Source of the DNA: Candidatus Magasanikiibacteriota bacterium
GTDB taxonomy: Bacteria > Patescibacteriota > Patescibacteriia > Magasanikbacterales > 2-02-FULL-50-9b
Reading direction: 5' to 3'
Length of the DNA: 19,255 nucleotides
Assembly (NCBI GenBank): GCA_026396555.1
Contig: JAPLWO010000086.1
Span: 1-19,255, forward strand
How positions within the stretch are numbered: the stretch's first letter is position 1; the number at the start of each line of letters is the position of its first letter. The position numbers and the translations under genes were made by a program. Of the stretch, positions 13,996-19,255 are shown piece after piece. Under the pieces are notes generated by a model, which did not search any database, had not been told where the DNA came from, and saw only the letters and a list, made by a program, of their open reading frames with translations.

Positions 13996-14463
13996 TTAGA
14001 GACCAGGAGCACCTGAGAATCCTGTCGCACCGGTTGCACTAAACAATGTGCTAATAACAAACGCGGTAAGCGCGTATGCAGACAAAATAAGTGCAAGACC
14101 GATAATACCTGAGTACAAAATCTTTTTTGCATCATCAACTTTTGATTCTTCACCACCTGAAGTCATCCATTTGAAACCACCGTAGATCACAAGTACGATT
14201 GCGATGATACCAGTCAATGTCAAAATAACTTGGATCAAACTACCTGCGGTCTGGTAAATTGTTTTGCTACCAAAGCCTGCGTTGGTACGAATCTGATCAA
14301 GACCAAGATCACCTGGAGTTATCAGCTGTGTGCCATCAGTCGAGCCAGTACCAGTACCTGTTCCCGTACCAGTTCCGGTTTGTGCGTATGCGACCTGAGT
14401 TAAACCTGCAAACAACATGGTTGCAGCAGTAGCGAACGTTGCGAACTTCTGAAAATTTTTCAT
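13996..14463 (-). CDS. VirB2/TrbC-like pilin, second by position after the Cys-rich pair
   Basis: A 155-aa pilin-like protein. The signal peptide is residues 1-27 (LTQVAYA-Q). Immediately after it come six Thr-Gly dipeptides, encoded with varied synonymous codons. Helix one is near 83-103, the loop GFKWMTSGGEESKVDDA follows, then helix two with LSAYALTAFVIS and a Gly/Ala tail. It has an extended -10 promoter 20 bases upstream and a strong terminator 35 bases downstream, so it can be made as a single-gene mRNA. That would suit a major subunit made in excess, which is inference. The exposed Thr-Gly stretch could be a glycosylation site. Confidence 0.85.
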   Translation of the reverse strand: MKNFQKFATFATAATMLFAGLTQVAYAQTGTGTGTGTGTGSTDGTQLITPGDLGLDQIRTNAGFGSKTIYQTAGSLIQVILTLTGIIAIVLVIYGGFKWMTSGGEESKVDDAKKILYSGIIGLALILSAYALTAFVISTLFSATGATGFSGAPGL

Positions 14464-14483
14464 AGATTAAATTAATTGTCTTA

Positions 14484-14492
14484 ATTATACCA
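14484..14492 (-). promoter_or_regulatory. Extended -10 promoter of the Thr-Gly pilin
   Basis: The minus strand reads TGGTATAAT with a consensus -10. The leader would be about 14 nt. No clear -35 was found. Confidence 0.6.
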
Positions 14493-14494
14493 CA

Positions 14495-15169
14495 TCAAGG
14501 AATCTTTGACGCGCAATCTGCAATTGTGGTGAACGTTGTACAGGTACTTCCACTTTGAGTCGGTGTACCATTTGGTAAACAATTTGCGCAATTATTAACG
14601 TCTTGCACAACAGTACATGCCCCATCAACCAAAATTAAGTTTGTGTTAGTGTCAGGACAATCCGGATGTGAAACCTGAGCGCTTCCTTGTAACGTCGTCG
14701 CTGATTTGCCCGAAATATTAATGCAGCAGGATTTTGCAGTATCGAGTCCATTTGACGCGCCTTGAGTTGAGCCCCCTGCTCCGAGCGATGAAGGATTTGA
14801 AAGACTGGTAAAAATAAAGTTAACAATCGTATACGAGGTGAAGAGCAATAAAACACCCGCAGATGTCCAAATTAATACTTTTTTTCCTTCTTCAACCATC
14901 TTCGGATCTCCACGAGAAATTAAAAATTTCGTTCCACCCCACACATACATCGCAAGAGCGATCGAACCAGAAATTCCAAAGATTGTATTAATAAATAATG
15001 CAACCAGTGATTGAACTGGGGTATCTGGATTAATCGTATTTGCAAGCGGATTAATCAAACACACATTTTTTGTACAATCAATTGCATGCGCAATCGGTGC
15101 ACGAACAAGTACAAAAACAAATGACGCCACAAGAACAGTGCCGAGTATTTTGCGTGAAAAGAATTTCAT
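14495..15169 (-). CDS. Pilin-like protein with Cys-rich C-terminus, 224 aa
   Basis: The signal peptide ends near AHA-ID. A short CTKNVC segment and INPLANTINPD follow, then helix one near 53-75, the loop WGGTKFLISRGDPKMVEEG and helix two near 103-122. This is the pilin core of the neighbours. It is followed by an extra tail of about 90 residues with nine cysteines (two adjacent in KSCCIN) and many Thr, Ser, Gly and Asn. The tail is presumably exported and held by disulfide bonds, so it could be a tip or surface-binding module. That role is inference. It has an extended -10 promoter with an eight-base leader. Confidence 0.8.
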   Translation of the reverse strand: MKFFSRKILGTVLVASFVFVLVRAPIAHAIDCTKNVCLINPLANTINPDTPVQSLVALFINTIFGISGSIALAMYVWGGTKFLISRGDPKMVEEGKKVLIWTSAGVLLLFTSYTIVNFIFTSLSNPSSLGAGGSTQGASNGLDTAKSCCINISGKSATTLQGSAQVSHPDCPDTNTNLILVDGACTVVQDVNNCANCLPNGTPTQSGSTCTTFTTIADCASKIP

Positions 15170-15183
15170 AGCTTAGTGCGTTT

Positions 15184-15192
15184 ATTATAACA
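15184..15192 (-). promoter_or_regulatory. Extended -10 promoter of the 224-aa pilin-like gene
   Basis: The minus strand reads TGTTATAAT, about 15 bases before ATG 15169, so the leader is very short. No clear -35 was found. Confidence 0.55.
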
Positions 15193-15206
15193 CACCAGTG
15201 TGCAAA

Positions 15207-16034
15207 CTACTTTTTAAAGCAGCATTTAATATTTGCACCCATGCCCGTGCCATTACACAAACCCGACACAAAATCTACACCACACGTATCTTTAGTTGAA
15301 TCCAAACAAGTGCCGCCATCTTTACCACAATATGTTTGCTGTGTTGGTTGCGAGACAGGAAAACAACAGGTCAACGAAGAATCTGTACACCATCCATCAA
15401 CAGAATCAGTTTTACAATCTGCATCTTTTTTACAAGTTCCATTAACTTGTCCGCAAATGTCAGCGCCTGTAGATGCAGCGCCTGTTGTTCCCTGCTGTGG
15501 CTGAACTGTTGAGCCACCCGTAGGACCCCCATCTACTCCGCCCCCAGCAGGAGCACCCGTATCTACCCCAGGCGCAACTGTGTTTGGAATATAATCTGCT
15601 GCGCCCGGACCCAACAATGTCTTTACAGCAAAAATGACAATCGTATACGCCGAGAACAAAATAACCAAACCAATTACTGCACCAGAAATAATAGATTTTC
15701 CTTTTGTAACCATTTTGTCATCACCGCGTGAAGCAATCCAGTACCCGGCACCAAGCACGAACGCTGCCAAAACTATTGCGCCAGAAACTCCGAGCGCTAA
15801 ATTAGCAATAATCGCGAGCTGAGATTTGATATCGTCAAGCGAATAATCTCGCGCCGCACCATCAGCACACGGTTTGCTTAAATCAGGAGCTGTATGATTT
15901 TTATAATCTTCAGGACATTTACCTGTTGGCTCAGCAAAAATCCCCGCAGCAACAACTGGTTGCGGATACACAAAACCGCCACATAGACCAATTGCAAACG
16001 CGAGATTTAAGACGACAACAAACTTCAACTTCAT
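15207..16034 (-). CDS. Pilin-like protein with two six-Cys modules, 275 aa
   Basis: The signal peptide ends near VVAA-GIF. An N-terminal segment with Cys 39 and Cys 56 follows, then helix one near 74-97, the loop YWIASRGDDKMVTKG and helix two near 113-137. A Gly/Pro/Thr linker (about 150-190) leads to a C-terminal region with two related modules. Each reads CG, three residues, GTC, a further Cys, another Cys after eight residues, and CCF at the end. These look like small disulfide-bonded domains. The gene starts inside the stop codon of the solute-binding lipoprotein gene (ATGA overlap), so the two are translationally coupled. It is the first pilin-like gene of the run. Confidence 0.8.
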   Translation of the reverse strand: MKLKFVVVLNLAFAIGLCGGFVYPQPVVAAGIFAEPTGKCPEDYKNHTAPDLSKPCADGAARDYSLDDIKSQLAIIANLALGVSGAIVLAAFVLGAGYWIASRGDDKMVTKGKSIISGAVIGLVILFSAYTIVIFAVKTLLGPGAADYIPNTVAPGVDTGAPAGGGVDGGPTGGSTVQPQQGTTGAASTGADICGQVNGTCKKDADCKTDSVDGWCTDSSLTCCFPVSQPTQQTYCGKDGGTCLDSTKDTCGVDFVSGLCNGTGMGANIKCCFKK

Positions 16035-17452
16035 AGCGTGTTATTTAGTCGCTGTGTCGCGATATTAATCGCATTTTGAATGTACCCCGCTTCGTCTTGT
16101 GGCTGTAAATCACCACTCAATAATTTTGCACGAACCTGATCAATTAAATCACTAATAATTTTATCCGCTGCCCCGCTATCCGTTCCATGGTACCACGATC
16201 GTGCGGTCAAATTTTGTTTTGCAAACACACCTAAATCTATATCATCGAGCTCAGTTTGAATCAGATCATTTAACGCAGCTACACGATGTGTCGAGCGCAA
16301 ATACTTGGCTAAAGAATCTTTGTTTGTTGCAGTCTCTAAAATAAACAACCACGCTGCATCTTTATTTTTTGATTTTGTTGTTACACCTTCCATCCAATAA
16401 TTTGCAATGTTGCTCGGTTTTTCAAATTGTGGCATCGCAGTAACATCAAAATTCAATCGTGGATTTTGCGCACGAATTGATGGCATGTCATACGAATAGC
16501 CAAAGTAATATGCAACACGACCGTGCGTAAATGCATCTAACGAATCTCCGAAATCAGGCGTCCAACTGTATGCCTTTGTGTTTGGATTTGAAAAATCTAA
16601 ATAAAAACGAAGCGCACGCGCAGCTGGCAATTCATCGCCTTTAGCAATCTTCACATTTCCCGGGCCGTTAATAGTCAATACGCCATTATTCCCTGAAATC
16701 TGTGCGCCATTTTGGCTCATCAATGAAATCAAAATGTCGCTTGCGCGATGTACGTGCACACCAGTTCCAATCGCAACGGCTGATTGTGTAATCGTGTCAG
16801 TATTCGCAATGCGCTTTGATAATTTTTCCGCCTGCACGCGCAATTCATTCCAATCTGCCGCTGGTTTTACAATTCCATTCTGCGCCAAAATATCTTTGTT
16901 GTAGTACAACGCAAGCGTATCCACATAGAAAGGAAGCGCAAAAATTGATTTCTGCGTTGATGTCGCTGTCGCAAAATCCATGGTGTCAGCCTCAACTGTC
17001 TGCACAAATTGTGTGCGCATATCTTTGAGCGTCAATCCAGCCTTGCTCTGAAGCTCCGCTGTTGTTTTTTGCTGATAACCACTTCCTGTTGTAACCAACA
17101 CTGGATACGTCAATTTTGCTGGCATCGGTGTCAGCTTAGATTTATATTTTGGAAGCCATGAATTTTGAATCGAAAACAAATCTGGCGCACGATCATCTGC
17201 AAATGCCTGTAACAGTTTCTGTTCATACTCGTCAGGGCGAAATTTACGATACTGAATCGTAATATTTGGATGATTTTTCTGAAAATCATTGACCAGGATG
17301 GCCATGTCATCCGTATCTGTAAACACTCCCCAATACTGCAACGTAATTGGTTGCAATGCCGACGCAGGAACCGCCGGTGTACTGCTGCAACCGAGACCAG
17401 TCAACACCAGCGTGCTGAGTAAGAGAATTGTTGCTAAAGATCGTTTGAACAT
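16031..17452 (-). CDS. Extracellular solute-binding lipoprotein, family 1
   Basis: A 473-aa substrate-binding protein of the sugar-type ABC transporter family. The lipoprotein signal ends in LTGLGC, with C22 as the lipid-anchored residue, so it sits on the outer face of the membrane. The fold is recognisable from ITLQYWGVFTDTDDMAILV at the start of the mature domain, ALYYNKDIL in the middle, and GRVAYYFGYSYDMP and NYWMEGVTTKSKNKDAAW later. No permease or ATPase of a sugar importer is nearby. Its stop overlaps the first pilin-like gene (ATGA) and it follows galU by 20 bp. It may therefore serve a surface role linked to pili, or feed a transporter encoded elsewhere. Confidence 0.88.
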   Translation of the reverse strand: MFKRSLATILLLSTLVLTGLGCSSTPAVPASALQPITLQYWGVFTDTDDMAILVNDFQKNHPNITIQYRKFRPDEYEQKLLQAFADDRAPDLFSIQNSWLPKYKSKLTPMPAKLTYPVLVTTGSGYQQKTTAELQSKAGLTLKDMRTQFVQTVEADTMDFATATSTQKSIFALPFYVDTLALYYNKDILAQNGIVKPAADWNELRVQAEKLSKRIANTDTITQSAVAIGTGVHVHRASDILISLMSQNGAQISGNNGVLTINGPGNVKIAKGDELPAARALRFYLDFSNPNTKAYSWTPDFGDSLDAFTHGRVAYYFGYSYDMPSIRAQNPRLNFDVTAMPQFEKPSNIANYWMEGVTTKSKNKDAAWLFILETATNKDSLAKYLRSTHRVAALNDLIQTELDDIDLGVFAKQNLTARSWYHGTDSGAADKIISDLIDQVRAKLLSGDLQPQDEAGYIQNAINIATQRLNNTL

Positions 17453-17472
17453 ATGAACAAAGCTAGATGAGA

Positions 17473-18357
17473 CTATAAGTGTAGGTTGTGAAGATATTCC
17501 GCAAACTCTTTTCCAACTTTTGGATGTTTCAAGCCAAATGCGATCGTTGCCTTCAAATAATTGAAAGGATCACCTGTTGTGTACCACGTTCCATCAATTG
17601 TTTTTGCGTAAACTGGTTTCTTTTTCGCAACAGTCATTAATGCATCAGTCAACCACAATTCATTATCCTTTCCAAGCGGTTGTTTTTCAAGTGCTCGAAT
17701 AATATCTGGCGTTAAAATAAAACGACCAAATTGTGCGAGATTGCTCGGAGCGGTTCCTGGCGCTGGTTTTTCAACGACACCTTCGATTCTTGTTGCACCC
17801 GCAATTGTTTTTGCGCCTGGCTTCAATTTAACAATACCATAAGAAGACAAAACTTCCTCAGGCATTTCTTGCACGCCAATAATTGCAGCTGGCGAATGTA
17901 ATTTTTCGTAAGCCTTTACCAATTGCGTAACTGCTCCAACTTTTGCATCAACAAGATCATCAGGAAACACATACACAAACGGTTCGTCACCAATCAATTC
18001 TTTCGCAGCGAGCAGAGGCGTACCATTTCCGTATGGCATATCGCGCGTCTGTCTCACATAATAAAAATTTGCGAGATGATTGATGTCTTGCACGAGTTTA
18101 AGTTTATCTTTTTTTCCCGCAAGTTCAAGTTGACGTTCCAAATCAATATTACTATCGAAATGATCCTCAAGCATGTGGTTTCCGCGACGTGTCACAAAAA
18201 TAATATCTGTGATTCCCGCAGCTACGATTTCTTCAACTACATATTGCACGGTTGGTTTATCGACAATCGGCAACATTTCTTTAGGTTGTGCTTTCGTTGC
18301 TGGCAAAAAACGTGTCCCGTAGCCAGCGACAGGAATAATTGCTTTCCGAATTTTCAT
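17473..18357 (-). CDS. galU: UTP-glucose-1-phosphate uridylyltransferase
   Basis: A 294-aa cytosolic enzyme making UDP-glucose from UTP and glucose-1-phosphate. The nucleotide-binding motif GYGTRFLPATKAQPKEM spans 12-28, followed by LPIVDKPTVQYVVEE. YVFPDDLVD in the middle carries the metal-binding aspartates. Near the C-terminus KTIDGTWYTTGDPFNYLKA is the usual GalU signature. Length matches bacterial GalU. It has a strong promoter (18373-18401) and heads the run that continues into the solute-binding lipoprotein and pilins. UDP-glucose would serve glycan or glycoprotein synthesis at the cell surface. Confidence 0.96.
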   Translation of the reverse strand: MKIRKAIIPVAGYGTRFLPATKAQPKEMLPIVDKPTVQYVVEEIVAAGITDIIFVTRRGNHMLEDHFDSNIDLERQLELAGKKDKLKLVQDINHLANFYYVRQTRDMPYGNGTPLLAAKELIGDEPFVYVFPDDLVDAKVGAVTQLVKAYEKLHSPAAIIGVQEMPEEVLSSYGIVKLKPGAKTIAGATRIEGVVEKPAPGTAPSNLAQFGRFILTPDIIRALEKQPLGKDNELWLTDALMTVAKKKPVYAKTIDGTWYTTGDPFNYLKATIAFGLKHPKVGKEFAEYLHNLHL

Positions 18358-18372
18358 ATGTAAATCGAACTG

Positions 18373-18401
18373 ATTATAACGCGATTAGGTTTATAAATCA
18401 A
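18373..18401 (-). promoter_or_regulatory. Promoter of galU and the downstream run
   Basis: The minus strand has TTGATT (18401-18396), a 17-bp spacer and consensus TATAAT (18378-18373). Transcription should start near 18366, about nine bases before the ATG. Confidence 0.85.
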
Positions 18402-18421
18402 AAACTAAGCCCGGCGTTATC

Positions 18422-18450
18422 TTGACGAAATCTCACAAACCTGATACATT
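18422..18450 (+). promoter_or_regulatory. Promoter of the 18483 gene
   Basis: TTGACG (18422-18427), a 17-bp spacer and TACATT (18445-18450), with TG upstream making an extended -10. The leader is about 26 nt and contains the SD. Confidence 0.75.
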
Positions 18451-18472
18451 CGAGACCAACCACTCAAGTTAC

Positions 18473-18477
18473 GGAGG
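18473..18477 (+). promoter_or_regulatory. Shine-Dalgarno site of the 18483 gene
   Basis: GGAGG followed by CTCCC and then ATG 18483. This is one of only three strong SD sites I found in the window. Confidence 0.8.
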
Positions 18478-18482
18478 CTCCC

Positions 18483-19094
18483 ATGGCTCGTCATTTCCCT
18501 GAACACGTTCGCGCTACTACCCCTGGTTTGGACGAAATGGTCCGCAACCCTCTGCTGGACCGGATGCCAGGCGAAGGTCTCGGCATCGAGATGGGCTCGG
18601 AACGATCGTTTGAGCGGCAGCCCAAGGCAACCTCAACGCCGCTGCCGCCGGTCATGTGCGAAGTTGACTATGACACGCCACTGTTCGAACAGCTCGAGGC
18701 GCTCGATCGCGCAGGATTTCTCCACCTCTTCTACTCTGACAATGAGAGTCTGCAGGTGCTGCGTGACCTGCCGAGTCCGAAACAGACTGGCAAGATCCTG
18801 GTACAGCTCGAACAGCACACGTTTGGCACGGGAAAAGATACGTTCCAAGAAATCGGCAAGCGGCCGTTGCCTGACAGCAAGGTTTTCAAGGACCCCTACC
18901 ACTTCGTGGCGTACCTGCGGCGCAACAAAACCGTCGGCCTGAGTTACCAGTTCGCCTGCGCATTGCCCTGCACCGATGGACAAACCTGGCTCCAGCTCCA
19001 GCGCTACGATTTCAAACGGACCCCTTGTCGCGCGCTGTGTGTTCGTACAGGTGACATGAAGGCCCTGACCAGCTGGTACTACCTCGTCGGCTAA
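18483..19094 (+). CDS. Unrecognised protein, 203 aa
   Basis: I do not recognise a family. The protein is soluble-looking, with no signal peptide or membrane helix. The N-terminal 55 residues are polar and probably disordered (RSFERQPKATSTPLPP). The rest is mixed and ends in LTSWYYLVG. Cysteines lie at about residues 59, 159, 163, 179 and 183, in no known metal motif. GC content and codon use are clearly richer in G and C than in the pilin run, and the SD is strong. It is a single-gene unit with its own promoter and a likely terminator at 19115-19163. The aromatic hydrophobic C-terminal end and expression signals resemble those of the unrecognised 117-845 gene, but I see no clear sequence match. 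Confidence 0.8.
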   Translation: MARHFPEHVRATTPGLDEMVRNPLLDRMPGEGLGIEMGSERSFERQPKATSTPLPPVMCEVDYDTPLFEQLEALDRAGFLHLFYSDNESLQVLRDLPSPKQTGKILVQLEQHTFGTGKDTFQEIGKRPLPDSKVFKDPYHFVAYLRRNKTVGLSYQFACALPCTDGQTWLQLQRYDFKRTPCRALCVRTGDMKALTSWYYLVG

Positions 19095-19114
19095 TTACCC
19101 CTCCCTGAGTCCGC

Positions 19115-19163
19115 AAACCCGAAAGCATCGCAACCGCGCATGTGAGTAGGGTTTATTTTTTTT
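19115..19163 (+). terminator. Likely terminator of the 18483 gene
   Basis: AAACCC (19115-19120) and GGGTTT (19149-19154) could close a stem with a long loop, followed by A and eight T. The stem is short for the loop size. The T tract also encodes the last lysines of the convergent recombinase gene. Confidence 0.5.
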
Positions 19164-19255
19164 CACCACTTCCGTTCTCCGGTTTATGGTGAAATTTTTC
19201 GTGAATTTTTCGAAGCTGCGGATCTGTCACATGCGTATATACCTGCGTCGTTGTA
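19153..19255 (-). CDS. Xer-type tyrosine recombinase, C-terminal fragment
   Basis: Partial gene running off the right edge; only the last 33 codons and the stop are present. The end reads TTQVYTHVTDPQLRKIHEKF, then HHKPENGSGEKK. TTQVYTHV is the C-terminal motif of XerC/XerD-type recombinases with the nucleophilic tyrosine, followed by the usual LRKIHEKFH tail. The full protein would cut and rejoin DNA, typically resolving chromosome dimers at dif sites. Whether it is the housekeeping Xer or a mobile-element integrase cannot be told from this fragment. The TAA stop lies inside the terminator region of the convergent 18483 gene. Confidence 0.8.
   Translation of the reverse strand, partial: TTTQVYTHVTDPQLRKIHEKFHHKPENGSGEKK

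Noticed and set aside
14345..14385. Phase-variable microsatellite in the Thr-Gly pilin
   Set aside because: The repeats use different synonymous codons, and the units are six bases, so slippage would not change the frame.
15241..15504. Plus-strand reading opposite the Cys-rich pilin tail, and other antisense readings over the helicase and ABC genes
   Set aside because: They are mirror frames of well-supported genes, without start signals or recognisable domains.

Overview
The window looks like chromosome from a streamlined, monoderm-type bacterium, most plausibly a member of the Candidate Phyla Radiation (Patescibacteria). The basis is gene content: a tandem set of VirB2/TrbC-like two-helix pilins without a visible secretion machine, a YibE/F-family membrane protein, a small NAD-type malic enzyme, very tight packing, and many genes that lack a Shine-Dalgarno sequence. 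This placement is inference. TGA is used as a stop several times, so the standard code or table 11 fits. I saw no tRNA, rRNA, CRISPR array or insertion sequence.

Layout, left to right. 117-973 holds an unrecognised, SD-led gene (minus) with its own promoter and terminator. 1001-3367 is a minus-strand operon: ABC ATPase, ABC-2 permease, glutathione S-transferase-like protein. 3389-4962 is a DEAD-box RNA helicase (minus) and 4956-5383 is msrB (plus); they diverge from overlapping promoters. 5445-6400 is an exported TPR protein (minus). 6392-7204 is uppP (minus) and 7198-8368 is a YibE/F protein (plus), again divergent from overlapping promoters. 8365-8860 is a gene-free stretch that I read as a structured non-coding RNA locus with a strong promoter, many GNRA-capped hairpins and a strong terminator. 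8870-10056 is malic enzyme (plus), whose stop codon overlaps the stop of convergent gltX (10053-11759, minus).

11756-18401 is a long minus-strand run: galU, a solute-binding lipoprotein, five tandem pilin-like genes, an ECF sigma factor and a two-helix putative anti-sigma factor. Neighbouring genes overlap or nearly touch (ATGA, TAATATG), with internal promoters and one terminator. 18422-19094 is a second unrecognised SD-led gene (plus), and the right edge carries the last 33 codons of a Xer-type tyrosine recombinase (minus).

Promoters are unusually readable. Many have -35 and -10 boxes exactly 17 bp apart. For msrB, uppP, yibE/F and gltX the -10 box lies so close to the start codon that the mRNAs should be leaderless or nearly so. 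The two unrecognised genes and the TPR gene instead have 5' leaders and strong GGAGG-type ribosome binding sites. The pilin run is the most coherent functional unit: GalU makes UDP-glucose for surface glycans, the lipoprotein is translationally coupled to the first pilin, and the sigma/anti-sigma pair at the end may regulate the envelope or pili.
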